Shown here: positions 33,855 through 45,850 of the stretch, piece by piece
Position numbering within the stretch: the first letter of the stretch is position 1
Layout of the letters: each line of letters begins with the position of its first letter
Source: Adiantum capillus-veneris
Lineage: Eukaryota; Streptophyta; Polypodiopsida; Polypodiales; Pteridaceae
NCBI GenBank assembly: GCA_014529385.2
Contig: CM043969.1
Span: 13,341,446-13,405,445, forward strand
Direction of reading: 5' to 3'
DNA: 64,000 nt
Notes under the pieces: generated by a model
Told to the model about the DNA's origin: nothing
Database searches by the model: none
What the model saw: the letters and a program-made list of their open reading frames with translations, nothing else
Position numbers and translations under genes: made by a program

Positions 33855-35180
33855 CTAGTGGAAAATCTGAAACATGAAACTTGCGACGAGCCCTTCTTTT
33901 CCTCTTGGCCTTGACACCTCGCCTTCATGGCTCTTGCCCTTCTTCTTACTACGACCTGGGGCACTTCTTCCTTCCTTGTCCTTTGTGGTCCTCTTCCCAA
34001 TAGGCATCACTAATGTATCCACTAGCTTTGATGCCTTCTCCAAGGTAACCATGCTTATCACTTTTGTCTTTCCCTTTTCCTCCTGGGTTAGTCCACTGGT
34101 TCCTTCCTCTCCCTTAATTTCGATGCCATAATCATTTGACCTAGTTAGCACCTGTCTTGGCAATGGATAAATGTCTCCCCCCATCCTTGGTGGCTTATCA
34201 CATTGCAGACTGATGTGGCCCAACTCTCCACAATTATAACATGTGGGTGTCTGCCTCCAGAACCTACCATTGCTTTGTCCAACACCATTCCTAGGTCTTT
34301 CTTCACCTCCTGGCTGATTTGCAAACCTCCCTTGACCTCGATTATTTCCCACTTGACCTAGCATGTTTAGGATGATATTCTTCATTAAATCTACCACTTG
34401 CCTCATATCTTGCCTTAACCCATCATCTTGCACTCCTGTAGTGACCACTGCTGGCATAACCTGAGGAGTAATAGCAACCACTGGTTCATGATGAACCCCT
34501 GGCATGCGACCTTGCGAAGAATCCATAGGCTGAAATTCAGACCTCATGGGCAAAGACTCTACTCCTAGCTGGCTCATTTTCCTCAGCTCCCACTCTTTGT
34601 TCCTTGCTACCTCTAGTGCATCTTCATATATCCTAGGCTTCTTTAGCTCCACTCTCCAACGTATATCTTCCCAAAGACCAGCTAGGAACATGTCCTTCTT
34701 CATCATGTTAGGTGTGGGTACTTGTGGTGCTAAGGCCTTGTACATCCGCTCCCATGCCAATGAAAAATTATGTATGTATGCATCTATTGGCTCACCTTCC
34801 TTCTGCACCAAACCTTGTACTTCTTTCCACACTTTGTTAGGATCTTCTATCTTCACAAACTCCACTTCCAATCCATGCCTTCGATTGTTCCAACTCAATC
34901 TTATAGGTGGATCAGCCACATGCGACTCCTCTTCAAATGCTTTGGACCAAACTCGTGCATCACTCTTCAAACAAATTTGGAGAAGATGTAACATCTGTGT
35001 AGGGTCATGAATCTGGTTGCTAATGCAGGAAACCTCCATCTTTTCCAAAAAGTCTTCCACATCTTCATCATTTCTTCCATGAAACTCCGGATAAGAGAAA
35101 GCCATGGCTACCCAAGTTACGACGCATTGAGAACCCCTTCGAACACACATGCAAGAACCCAAAACTTTTGACTGACTCAA
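33855..35180 (-). CDS. Element A gag polyprotein
   Basis: A 441-codon ORF. The likely natural start is the Met at residue 26 (MAFSYPEFHGRNDEDVEDF, at 35105), since typical gag N-termini begin this way. The capsid region has LQICLKSDARVWSKAFEEE, VWKEVQGLVQKEGEPIDAY and FLAGLWEDIRWRVELKKPR. The zinc knuckle C314-C317-H322-C327 (CYNCGELGHISLQC) is intact. The C-terminus is Lys/Gly/Arg-rich. Gag packages the element RNA into particles. The reading frame is uninterrupted, in contrast to the pol region of the same copy. Confidence 0.92.
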   Translation of the reverse strand: MSQSKVLGSCMCVRRGSQCVVTWVAMAFSYPEFHGRNDEDVEDFLEKMEVSCISNQIHDPTQMLHLLQICLKSDARVWSKAFEEESHVADPPIRLSWNNRRHGLEVEFVKIEDPNKVWKEVQGLVQKEGEPIDAYIHNFSLAWERMYKALAPQVPTPNMMKKDMFLAGLWEDIRWRVELKKPRIYEDALEVARNKEWELRKMSQLGVESLPMRSEFQPMDSSQGRMPGVHHEPVVAITPQVMPAVVTTGVQDDGLRQDMRQVVDLMKNIILNMLGQVGNNRGQGRFANQPGGEERPRNGVGQSNGRFWRQTPTCYNCGELGHISLQCDKPPRMGGDIYPLPRQVLTRSNDYGIEIKGEEGTSGLTQEEKGKTKVISMVTLEKASKLVDTLVMPIGKRTTKDKEGRSAPGRSKKKGKSHEGEVSRPRGKEGLVASFMFQIFH

Positions 35181-36170
35181 TTCCCAGAAACTTCAAGGAA
35201 GCTCAATTTTAGATAAGGAAAAACACATGCACATCAAATGAGTTTTCATAGTTAATCATCGGAATTACAACAGGCAAAGGACATTCCAGGATCTCTCTTA
35301 ATCGTCTTGGCCCGAACATAAAGACTATGCGCTGCTGGAAAAAAATCTTCCTGGACACATGAACATTTATATGGAGTCTCTGAGTTAAATGAAAAGGAGT
35401 GAATTGAGGGCCATTTTGATCATCCATTAAAGTCAACCATACAGCTCCCAAGAAGGCACACCTGACTTATCCTCTGATTTTGCTAGAATTTCAGCAGCAT
35501 AACAACATAAATGGCTCAAAAGACCAAAAAACCAGCCATCATAACTTGGAAAATTTTTGGCAGAGTTTCTCCAGAAGTAGAGCAGTAAGAACCCAAAATA
35601 TAGACTGTATATGTATGCATAAACTGCCAAATAGAACTCAAGCATCAAGTAGGAATCACTAGTACATAGCCTATGGCAAGGTCACAAAAAGGGTGCTCCA
35701 GCTACCTGTATCACCGAAAGGATCTCCACATTTTAGAATCCCCCAGCTCAATAAAACCTCATGCTATCGACCCTCACACAAAGGCTTATGCAAATCTCGT
35801 ATAGTCAAGTCTCAGAAATGACTATCTTCAAAACCAAGTCTCAGAAATGGCTAGGACTGCCAAATAAAACCAAGTATGGCTCCACAAAGGCGTACAATGG
35901 CAGTTTCCACAAGTAACGTACAATCCAGCAGACAATGCGCTCAAACAGGCGCCAAATGATGTATACCCACGACAACTGCAAGTGACACCACTGCTAGTAT
36001 ATCATTGTACTCCAGCTACCTGTACCTGTGTGAATCACCTGTACTTGTCCCTATCCCAGTAACCTATAACCTGTAACCTGGAGCCTGCAATCTATAATCC
36101 CGAATCTCGAAGCTTGAAGCTCAAAGCAGAAGGTATTCGAAGAAGATCCTCAGTGGGGGCACCAAAAGAA
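35181..36170 (-). other. Element A leader between LTR and gag, with a possible primer binding site
   Basis: About 1 kb without a convincing ORF. Directly inside the LTR (36145-36164) the minus strand reads TGGTGCCCCCACTGAGGATC, starting with the TGG expected of a tRNA primer site, 6 nt from the LTR end. The tRNA was not identified. Confidence 0.55.
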
Positions 36171-36523
36171 TGTGAGCGGGATGGAAACACACAGAAAGCC
36201 TCTATAATGACCCGTCACACACTCTTGGGATGATATACACACACACTATGGGGCACCACTCGGCTTATACAACCCAGTTGGCCGAGACAGGGAACACACT
36301 GATGGAGTGAGAGGAGAGAGACTACCCGTTTACCCACTCCACACAGAGAGAGAGAGAGACACACACACCCCTAAAAACTCAGCTCAAAAGAGGAGAATTT
36401 CTGATGTTTAGATACAACTAAGCTTGGGCCAACACTAATGGGGCAAATAGCTCACACAATATGGATAAAATATGCCAGATACAATCACAAATTGGAGCAG
36501 AAGCTTCGCTCATAGGAGAAGCT
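36171..36523 (-). repeat. Element A, 5' LTR portion (probably truncated)
   Basis: Matches 18383-18736 with roughly 4% mismatches by eye. It ends abruptly at GGAGAA near 36,520, after which the flanks differ. Confidence 0.88.
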
Positions 36524-38330
36524 AAAAGAAATGGCCACTAATACAGTGGACCTATCTTAAGCCTTTTAGACTTATTGATCTAGTATTTACCGCATTTAAC
36601 CACATAGTCTAGGACAAGACTATAAGTCTTGTTTACACCTAGGTGTCCCACACTTGGACTATCGTGACACTCATAGAGTATCTATTCCCTAATATCTTCC
36701 TCTTTTGGGATACATACTCTACCTTTGTAGAGTAATTAGACATCATCTATGAAAAAATTCTTACACTTGAATCCTTTTAAAGCACACGTTGTCAATTCTT
36801 CATTCTCATTTGAAATCTCTTGTTTTGAGCTGTCTTTATTTAACTCCAAGGGTCAAATTTTGATGATTTGAATTTCACAATAAGACTATGAAGTGCTAAA
36901 TGAGCCTTTAAATCCCTCATTGCAACTTGGTGTTTATTTTGAAAACAAATCCATATAATTTGACCATATAAGGCATATCGCCTGATTCACAAGAAGCATC
37001 ATAACACCACACCTACATTTGTCAACAATCAACCAAAATGCACCATAGGCATATCCAACTAACACATCCGCCCTGTCTGGAGTTCCAAAAGCATAAATAT
37101 TGCATGCCACATTCAACCCAACCGATAGAGACAACTCAAGTGACTCATCACCTGGCATCTTGGCTTCACTAGCCATAGCAACAACCTGCAAATCCTGCAC
37201 CCAAGTAGCTAAAAGCATTGTGTGAAGGTAAATTTGTTGATATCCAAATCACAAAAGTATCCCCGCAGCACACATATCCCTAGCATAGGCATCCACATAG
37301 CTGAGATTGGACTCATATATGCCAAACCCCTTCTCATCATCATAAGCATACTCATCATCACACATAACTTTATCCACATCATAATCATGGCTAGCACCAC
37401 TATCCATAGCTTCTAGCATGGGTTCATCAGTCTCTATCTCAATGGTGGTACTACGCAACCAGGTTTTGAAGGCTACAAGGTAAGTGCCTGGGATGATCAC
37501 CTTGAATATGGGTGTATTCAAGGCAATTGAGGGGAAGAGAGGAGCTACACATGTGGAGAGCTCCATCATCATCTTTGATGGGCACTCACATAGTGTATTA
37601 TTGTTCTACTGTGTAGTGTTGTGCATCTCCCCTCTCTCTTTTCCCACAATTAGCAGCCTGACACTGTCTCGGCTCACCTTTTGAACCCCATATCCCCGTT
37701 AGAGTCAGATCTTATGGAGGAGCCTATGGTCCTTCTGGATCTAAGATACATAAAAATTAAAGCAGAAGCTTTTTTTAAGTACTTGGTGATGACTGTTTCC
37801 TTTCAAATGATTGGGGTTGATGCGTGCAAAGGATGCAAGTGCAATAGAAGTATTTTGTTTTTAATGGAAGGGAGTACAATGTCCTTTTTGGATGGTCACT
37901 CAAAATGGATTGCCACATTAGTGTCTTTAAGCCAACTTTAGAAGCACTTTGATCACCATGAGTCTTCAAAGAGAAATAATTTGAAGGTTATGATAACACT
38001 TTATTACGCTTAAGCATAAGATAATGAGCTATGAGTTAGATCTAGAGCTTGATGGAAAGAGAGAATGATATACAATGAACTCAAGGAACAAATTAAGAGA
38101 GTTTTGGAGCTATAGCTTGAGGACAAGAGAGAAGTTAAGAAGCTTGAGAATGAGCGAGATATCAAGCATGAAAGGGAGATAGAGATCGTAATTACATATT
38201 ACTTAATCAAGATCAAACCATGGACTTAATGGAGATTATCTACCTTCTTCTATGCAGATCCTCTTGGTGATTATCCCTTCTCTCTCTCTCTCTCTCTCCA
38301 GAGTTACTTTTGTTTGCATATGGCTGTCCC
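36524..38330. other. Intergenic stretch without a recognised gene
   Basis: Minus-strand ORFs at 37249-37572 and 36934-37218 and a plus-strand ORF at 37681-37941 have no known motif. A charged helical reading (KRVLEL, LEDKREVKKLENERDIK) at about 38,070-38,190 on the plus strand contains a stop and may be a coiled-coil exon remnant. Confidence 0.35.
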
Positions 38331-38706
38331 TCATTATGCACGGAGTTGGTTACATATCGGCGTGCATGCCTTTGTGGCGAGGCCGCCCAAGCTGGTTTGA
38401 GAATCAACTGCAACCAGCCAGGAAGGGTTGACTAGAAGGTTTGGACCATGCACCTCGACCTCATGAGGCTAGTGCTCTACCACTCCACCTGCATGCGTGT
38501 GTTGATGGACATGTGGGCCCAACTGATGTTAGCTAAGCACTTGGTGTAGACCCACTGAAAACTTGAGTGACTGGCCTTGCCAGTCACGCTCACCTACAGT
38601 GTGGCTAGCAGGCCGATATTTATCTAGAGCTGTTATGCACGGAGTTGGGAGCCACCTTTCATGCAAGTGTGGCTCCCAACATCTCCTACAGGTGTCACCC
38701 TAGCTA

Positions 38707-39060
38707 ATGGTAGCCCTCCACCCGATTGCAGCCTCAACTTGCTCATGTGAATCCTCCGCGTTCTCCATGCCGCCCAAGGAGCTCGCCCCCCTCTCTACTA
38801 ACGGCGTGTATTGGTCTCCTTTTGGCCAACTACCCGATGACCTGCATGCCGCACTCCTACTTTGCACACGTGTCCCTTATCATAAGCTCCTCCTCCCTCT
38901 TGTAGAGCTCATCTGCAGCTCATCATCCAATTCTTCTCAAACCCCCAGTTGGTTCCCCCTCAGCTGCAAAACCAACACCCTTCTTTTCCCTCTGTCAGTT
39001 CTTGTTGGAACTCCTTGCATGTCATGCTTTGGCCACATGTTGGATCAATGGTGTCCTTAA
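38707..39060 (+). CDS. Hypothetical ORF, weak
   Basis: 117 codons rich in Ser, Leu, Pro and Cys (LAPLSTNGVYWSPFGQLPD). No domain is recognised. A 15-bp repeat (TATGCACGGAGTTGG) occurs upstream at about 38,335 and 38,633. This may be chance coding in GC-rich sequence. Confidence 0.2.
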   Translation: MVALHPIAASTCSCESSAFSMPPKELAPLSTNGVYWSPFGQLPDDLHAALLLCTRVPYHKLLLPLVELICSSSSNSSQTPSWFPLSCKTNTLLFPLSVLVGTPCMSCFGHMLDQWCP

Positions 39061-39163
39061 TGCCGAGTTGATGGCGGCACTGATATTTCCATAGCCTTAT
39101 AATAGTTTAACTCATTTTGATAGTTTTTTTTTAGTAGCGGGATATTCCATACGGGATGGCTAC

Positions 39164-39790
39164 TTGATGAAGAAAATGATGTTGTGCACTACACAACCAT
39201 TGAGGAAAAAGGTTCTAACCAAATGCCAATGTACACCATTTATGGGTCACAGCGGAATTGATACCACCTTGAAAGGTGTAGAGCGATACTTCTTTTGGCT
39301 GAGACTCAAGAAGGATGAGGATTATTTTGTACACAGTTGCTTGGTATGCCATAAGGTCAAGTTTTACAGGCATAAAGCACAGGGATTGTTACAGCCTTTA
39401 CTCATTCCCATCCGCCCCTGGAAAAGTATTGTTATGGATTTCATTTTTTATCTCCCGAAGACACAGAGCGGGCACGATGGTATCTGGATTGTTATTGACA
39501 GATTTAGCAAGCAAGCTCATTTCATTCCAGTGAAGAAAACAATCAAGCCATATCATTTAGCGAGACTGTTCATTGCCCAGATATTCAAATTACATGGCAT
39601 GCCTGAGACCATATTCTCTGATAGAGATCCCCAATTCACGAGTTTGTTTTGGAAGGCTTTTTGGTATAACATTGGCACACGGTTGCAATTCTCGTCATAT
39701 TTCCACCCACAAACAGATGGGCAATCTGAGATTGCAAATTCAGACGTACTGGATTTTTTGAAGTCTTACATTTCTGATCAGAATACTTAA
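39164..39790 (+). pseudogene. Chromovirus-type gypsy integrase fragment
   Basis: 208 codons covering the zinc module (GHSGIDTTLKGVERYFFWL ... CLVCHKVK; the first His is not evident) and the catalytic core with three acidic residues: IVMDFIFYLPKTQSG, IFSDRDPQFTS and QTDGQSEIAN. FIPVKKTIKPYHLARLFI lies between. The style (DFI--LP-T-SGHD-I-VIDRFSK) is that of chromovirus gypsy integrases and unlike elements A, B and D. It ends after SYISDQN. No RT, LTR or C-terminal domain follows, so it is an isolated fragment and the only retroelement coding on the plus strand here. Confidence 0.9.
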
Positions 39791-40024
39791 TGGAAAAAGT
39801 TTTTCCCCTTGTTTTTTGACCTCTATGTACGTAAATCTATGCGCGTTTCTTTCTTTTTGTGTTTAACAGGGTTTGGTTACTAAAATGCCACGTAATTTGT
39901 ATTATCTCCTTTTATATTAGTATTGACCTCGCTCCAAAAAGCAAAGCAATTTTGTTGAAAAGAGATAAAACAATGTGATTTTCTATGTTAAAAACTTCTT
40001 GGTTTAAAGAAAAAGGCACCCCTT

Positions 40025-40355
40025 GAACTCGCTTGGGCGTTGCCCCAAACCCCACGGGGGCTGCCGCCCCTCGACCTTGCTCGGGGCATTGCCCCGAACC
40101 CCACAGGGGTTGCCGCCCCTTGACCCCGCTTGGGGTGCTGTCTCAAACCCCGTGGGGATTGCCGTCCCTCGACCCTACGCAGGGCATTTCCCTGAACCCC
40201 ACAGGGGCTATCACCCCTTGACCCCGCTTGGGGTGCTGTCCCGAACCCAGCGGGGTCTTTCTCCCCTGGATCCTTCTCGGGGCGTTGCCCCAGACCCCAC
40301 GGTGGCTGCCGTCCCTAGACCCCGCTTGGGGTGCTACTCCAAACCCCACTCTTAC
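40025..40355. repeat. GC-rich minisatellite, ~50-bp unit, about 6.5 copies
   Basis: Units built on GGGGYGYTGCCCCRAACCCC and GGGGCTGCCGCCCCTCGACC start about every 47-53 bp (40033, 40086, 40135, 40185, 40232, 40281, 40331). Pro/Gly/Arg-rich ORFs on both strands are by-products. Confidence 0.92.
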
Positions 40356-40503
40356 CGCTTGTTGCACCACCCTATTCCACTTTCTCAATTGTGGTCTATC
40401 TTAGATAAGCTATGTATCTAAAACACAGTCTCTTTCCTTGCTTCACAACTCACCAAGGACAATCAACATAAATAAGTGGTGAAAAATGACTCTATTTTGG
40501 AGC

Positions 40504-41362
40504 TCAGAAGAGTGAGAATGAGTCTGATAGTCCATTGTTAAGTGCCGCTCTAGCTCGGGAATTTCCTAGTAGCATTTGAACATACCTTACAATCCTCGGA
40601 CCAAAACCCATCGTAACTAAACATTCTAAAATAAAGGACCATTCTAGCCTGTCATAGGCTTTGTCAAAGTCAACCTTGACGAAGACGTAGTCTTGGTTAG
40701 ATACTTCCGCATATTGTATCCTTCCCACATGGCTATGACTGCTTCTACTGTCCTCCAAGGCTTTTGATGAAGCCTTTTTGTTCAGTGCACAACCACTCGG
40801 AGAGGGCTGGGGCAATCCTAAGAGCTATGGCCTTAGGAAAGATTTTGTAGGTAGAGGTTAGGATTGTCAATGGTCTCCAGTTGGAGATAATTTCCTTAGG
40901 ACCTTTTTTGTGTAACAGTTTGATGATGCATGTGCTAAGGTGTATTGGGAGGGCCCCATGTTTAACAGATTCTTCCCAGACTATACGAAGGATTGGTGCG
41001 ATGACATCTCTAAAGGTTTGATAAAACTCATCTGGGAGGCCATCTATGCCCGGGGTCTTCTTTGGCTTGAGTGAATCAATGGCCCTTTTGATTCCCCCTA
41101 TTGAGAGCTCCGAGTCGAGTTGAACACTTAAGTGGGGTGGGACTACTCTCTTCCTACAATTTCTTATGATTCCCCTTGCCAGAGTAACAACCTCATCTTG
41201 TCCTTCTGGTGGACTGAATAGTTGAGCAAAGTGTTCCCTTGCTATTTCTAGATTATTCTCTTCGGAGGTTGCTTTGCCTGTAGTACCTACTAGCATTGGG
41301 ACAAGCTCTCTCTGATGTTTATTCCTAAGGCTCCTAAACATAACCTTGGTAGGTTTGTCCAC
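40504..41362 (-). pseudogene. LINE reverse transcriptase, N-terminal half
   Basis: 41362-40745 contains REHFAQLFSPPEGQDEV, LKPKKTPGIDGLPDEFYQ, IVWEESVKHGALP and IIKLLHKKGPKEIISNWRP, LTILTSTYKIFPKAIALRI, matching the fingers of plant L1 RTs. After a frame change 40815-40504 has VKVDFDKAYDRLEWSFILE, which includes the first catalytic Asp (motif A), then GFGPRIVRYVQMLLGNSRA. Reading ends after LNNGLSDSFSLF, before the second Asp pair. Confidence 0.93.
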
Positions 41363-41496
41363 CTTACCTGCCCACCATTCACAAAAGAATATTTATGTAT
41401 GGTGAAGAGTAACGTCTTCCTCTATCTTAAGATGATGCCTAAGAGTAGCTATTCTATTCTGAATGTCAGTTTCCTCAGCGTTGCACGCCTCTAGTT

Positions 41497-42128
41497 CTAT
41501 GAGCTCATTGTAGATGGCGACCTTCCTTTCCTTCGTGTCTCTGTTACCCTTTTCCTAAAGGTGACCAGAGAGTGCTGTGTGTTGGCAATAGCCAGATTCC
41601 AAGCTTTGGTTGGCGTGATGCCCTTCGAGAAATCTTGAACCCATATTGCTTTGATGCTTTCTTGTACCTCCCCTAGCCGAAAGAGTGATGAATCGGTGTG
41701 AAACCAATGATTCTGAATTTTGTTGCATTTATCATCCAAAGTGATTTTTAAGGGGTAGTGATCAGAAGTGTAGGAGGTGAGTCTAGGTGCTACTTTAACT
41801 CTATTGAATTTCCTAGCCAGAGGCATGCTTAAGTAGCACCTATCAAGTCTATCCTTTCGAGAGCGTTCCTCTAGAGTAATTTTGCCAGCTGAAATTACCG
41901 CGTGCCTACATTTCGCTAGTTGCTCCTTGAGGTTCCCCCATTCTTGTTGCTCTGTACCTGCCCCACTATTTGCTCTTTCATTAGGTATAGATCCTCCATG
42001 GACTCAACCATGTTGAACTCCACGAATAGGAGGATCTGGCCCTTGAGCTGAGCGAGTTGACTCCACAACTTGGTTCGGTCTTTGATAGAGCCTCTTGCAT
42101 AAATGGACACCATCAGGCAATTGATCAC
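41497..42128 (-). pseudogene. LINE apurinic-type endonuclease, broken
   Basis: 42128-41916 includes VSIYARGSIKDRTKLWSQL and a degenerate GDFN block (FVEFNMVESMEDL). 41826-41497 includes LTSYTSDHYPLKI, the SDH-x-P motif with the catalytic His, followed by the linker KAWNLAIANTQHSLVTFRK toward RT. The segments are in different frames. The enzyme nicks target DNA to prime reverse transcription in active LINEs. Confidence 0.82.
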
Positions 42129-42796
42129 GGACTCAACAGCTACTACTGCTACCCAGTATTCTCCTGTAGACGATAGTTGTTGATTAATCTTTCAACTCTA
42201 AGGGAGCCCCTGGTAGTTTCTCTCGATCCTCTGGTGTAAGTTGAGCGGAACCATTGATGCTCCTTCGGTATCAGTTGCAGTCTTTGAGCGAGCTCCTGTC
42301 CTGCTATTTTAATTTCTTAAAGACCTATGACTTCAATATGATAGTTCTGTATCCATGATTTGATCTTCTTAGCTTTATTAGGGTATGACAAACCCTTTAT
42401 ATTCCAAGAGAGCACCTTCATTTATTGCTTCTTCTATCTTTGCGATCTTTGATCTGCGCCCTAGTGAAGGGCCTACCTCGGGGATCCCTACTTGGCTAGG
42501 GGCGAAGTTCTCTTTTTTGTGCTCATTATTGCTTAAGGTTTTTTTATCTATGGTGGTGGCTCTGTCTACCTTGTTCAAGATCTTCCACTCGGGATTCTGT
42601 GTCGTCATCCTCCTCAAAGTCTTGTTTAATAGAATCGGCCACCTACGAGTCTTCCCATTTTGGAAGTGAGGCTAGTAGTGCATATATGTTAGATGGTCTA
42701 GGTTTATGCTCTATCATTTGACTTCTTTTCTGCAACGGGTTGAGCCACCTTGGTGGTATGAGGGGAGACAGCTGCCGAGGGATTTTGGTTATTGCT

Positions 42797-43131
42797 CTAA
42801 CTCTTCTCAGAGCTGGCTGGGGTCTGATCTGGTTTTGGGTTTTTGATAACGCAGTCACGTACAAAGTGCCTTCTAGTTCCATAGTGGAAACAAGCATTTT
42901 CTAGGTATTTGTAGCTCAATGGTTGTTCAAAACATTCCCCATCATCTAGAGCAATCACCATAGCTTTTGGGAGGTCCTTTGAGATATCCATCTCGATTAA
43001 GGCTTGTGGGTGCCAGGAAGGGATGTAGTCCCCTCGTGGGCATCCTCCTAGTACCTTGCCACGCTGAGAGCCGATTACCCTAAGGTGGTTGTTAAAATGC
43101 AGTGGGGCAGGTTGGGGAACTCTACCCATAC
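42797..43131 (-). pseudogene. LINE ORF1, C-terminal part with zinc knuckle
   Basis: LHFNNHLRVIGSQRGKVLG, then WHPQALIEMDISKDLPKA and a zinc knuckle CFHYGTRRHFVRDC, in which the second Cys is Tyr. The ORF appears to start at 43168, but the first ~12 codons lie inside the inserted LTR. The real N-terminal half is at 48266-48933. ORF1 proteins of this kind bind the LINE RNA. Confidence 0.85.
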
Positions 43132-43308
43132 TATAAGACCTAGGAGATTGTGATGTCGTTTCCACCATCCTACCACCCTATATATAGGCTGGCTACTAGC
43201 CGTAGCCATAATATGGATCCCCAGTCCACACTAGTCCATTCTGATCCCCTAGCTCAGGTCCCTGACCCCCTAAGTTGAGCCTTGCTCCTTAGGATCCTTG
43301 TCTTGACA
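43132..43308 (-). repeat. LARD-like element, 3' LTR
   Basis: Minus strand TGTCAAGACAAGGATCC ... GGTCTTATA. Aligns with 48088-48265 throughout. TATA-type CCTATATATAGG at 43177-43188. Confidence 0.92.
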
Positions 43309-43320
43309 TTACTCCCCCTT

Positions 43321-45800
43321 GGAGAAGCGGTTTTGTCCTCAAAAACAAGAGTGGTGATATATTAATGTGTTCCACAATGGCATCATTCATGAATCCAGCT
43401 GTTCATTGGCAACCACCATGTGTTACCAACTCTTATCCAACATAGTGTGTAGACCCAATTTAGAATGCATACGAGCATGATAAATGAGTTATCCCAAAAA
43501 AAGATGTACTCAAAAGAGTACCTTTTTTCACTTTCTATGAAAGTAACTGGCTGATGTAACTTATCAACAATTTAGAAGTCCTTGACTTGCTCTCAAATTT
43601 CATTAGTAAACAACCCCACTATAACTAGTGTTCTAGGTTGAGAACCTGACTTAAACATGAAGAGACTAAACATCGTTGCAAACATGCTTTAACTTATGGT
43701 AAGCAAACTCCAAGTAGAGCAATAAATGCTTATTAATTGGATTTCTTGGTGCTAATGTATGCACTTTGCATAACCTTCAACACAAGATTACACTTTGTAA
43801 TCTGCCTATCCCATTGGATAACTAAGAGTACTGAGGTGTGTGTTTCCCCATGGTTTACAGACAGTTTTCCCAGATGACTGGTAAACGGGGATCACTATAT
43901 CGTACAACATTGCTGAAGAATCAACAATGTCCAGAATAACCACAAGCACCCAAACCGAGCCATAATCTCTATTGGTAGAGCCAAAAGTAATCTCATAGAG
44001 ATACTGCACATAGAATGCAAAATGCTTCGTAAGCAACAACTTGATGAATACACATGCCGTTCCAAATTCGTCTTTGCTAAACACTAGGGCCCATAACACC
44101 TAGTGTGCATGCATTTAGCAAAAAATAGATCCGAACCTTATCGCGAATACTTGCTCCTATCACACATTGAAGAGGAATGTAAATAGTTGTGGAAAGAAAC
44201 TAAATACTTTCTACTGCAATCAGTTGCAAGCCTTGCTGAACGTTTGGATCATAACAGAATGTGAAACATTAATCAAGTCTAGGTACAAACAATGAAACCT
44301 TTTCATTAACAACTCATAGGCTTGCTATATGCTAAAACAACCATCTGTAATGTTGTTTAGTTGCACTTGTACCTTAACAAGTCATTCTAAGTATCCAACA
44401 ATTTTTTGCTACAGAAATTGTTCCCAATACATCGTGCTGAAAATGGTCTAGAAAACAGATTTGATCAGCACCTAGGGACTTTGTCGTGACACATACTTGA
44501 AATAGGGGCGCCAGTGCCAGTTCCAGAGACTCATATTCTCCACATGTGGAATATGTCTCATGTAAGAATGTATGGAAAAATAACATCCTTCAAGTACAAA
44601 ATGTAGTTGTGCGTGGAGGTAACTGCAAACACTCTACGACGGGAGTGAGAGAGGCCCTCATTAGCCTTGCTCCACACTGGCTAAACCGAACTCCGTGAGT
44701 TCCTAGACCATGGTACATCCCATGAGACAACATGTGCCAAATAAACTCTACAAGTGGGTCTATAACTGCATAATGCAGAAACTTATTTTGGACACTACAA
44801 CCCAAATTTCTTGGCTCTTACATGACCTTGTCATTTCCCTTAAGAGCAAAGAATGGATGATAACATAGATTATGCATCCTACGTGGAAAAGGAAAATAAA
44901 AAAGAAATAAAACCAAATCAGATGCATACCTGAAGGTTGAACATAGTATTCACGTATCCGTAATGAAAGGCACCTACCCAAAGTTCTTGCCTGCCAAGGC
45001 CTAGGAGCACTAATTGAAAATTAGTGTAATGCAAGTAGTATGGCACATGTAACCTTGGGTGTTTCCGTTGCAATCCAGACCCCTTGGTTAAAACAACATT
45101 GTCAAACCCCTTGGTTAAATGTTGCATGAAAACTGCTCAACGAGCAGCCGGCGGCCCTTGACCTATATGCAGGACCCCCCGTGGGTTTGCCCTTGGCATT
45201 TCAGCCCTTTGGAAGTGGAAAATTATTCACTACCCCTTGGTAGTTTGGGGAATTCTTTCCTTGAAAATGCAAGTGTGAAGGTTCCAAGAATTGACCATCA
45301 ACACGTACTAAGTGATTTAGTAAGCACGAGCCAGGTCGTACCCCAAAACTGTACTCATATAGACGCTCATAGATAAAATAGGAGATCCACGAAAGTTGGA
45401 ATCGTATTCACAACTATATACTTTCCGAACCCAAAAATCCTAGTGAACAATCGTGCAGTTTGAAATGCTGGCTTCATCCATACACCGTGGTAGAGATAAG
45501 CCCTTACAAGTTTAAGACGTTCAAAAACTCAACTTGAATTTCACATGTAACGTGTGGAGTGCTAAAATAATGCCCAAAAAATCACTAATTTCAAGACTCT
45601 TGCTTGACCATCATACTCGATGGGTACTCAACGAAATAGAATTGTGCGATCTTGAAAGGAAGCAGTTATGGATTACCAACATATGTCTCTTAGCCTTTCC
45701 AAAATAGGTGGCAATAGATGGCTTTTAACCCTTCATGTTATCGTATTGACATAGAAAGTTGCAATAAAATCATGCCTTGTTTCACCTTTCCCACATAGAA

Positions 45801-45850
<50 letters not shown>

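Larger units (their letters stand above)
18383..36523 (-). mobile_element. Ty3/gypsy element A (minus strand), interrupted by a ~10-kb nested block
   Basis: Terminal direct repeats (18383-18736 and 36171-36523) bracket gag (35180-33855), protease (33774-33384), then after the nested insertion RT (22906-22182), RNase H (22073-21369), a second aRNH-type RNase H (to 21113) and integrase (20982-19648). The gag-PR-RT-RH-aRNH-INT order is known from the Tat branch of plant Ty3/gypsy elements. Coding regions are split over many frames, so the copy is dead. The terminal repeats differ by roughly 4% by eye. Confidence 0.88.
40504..43131 (-). mobile_element. L1-type LINE, major part (ORF1 C-terminus, endonuclease, start of RT)
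   Basis: Reads on the minus strand as ORF1 zinc-knuckle part (43131-42797), endonuclease pieces (42128-41497) and RT (41362-40504). ORF1 continues across the inserted LTR element to 48266-48933. The 3' half of RT, including the Y-x-D-D block, and the LINE 3' end are absent at 40504, so the copy is 3'-truncated as well as decayed. Confidence 0.88.

Noticed and set aside
40023-40421. Plus- and minus-strand Pro/Gly/Arg-rich ORFs
   Set aside because: Translation products of the ~50-bp minisatellite; open in several frames because the unit has few stop triplets.
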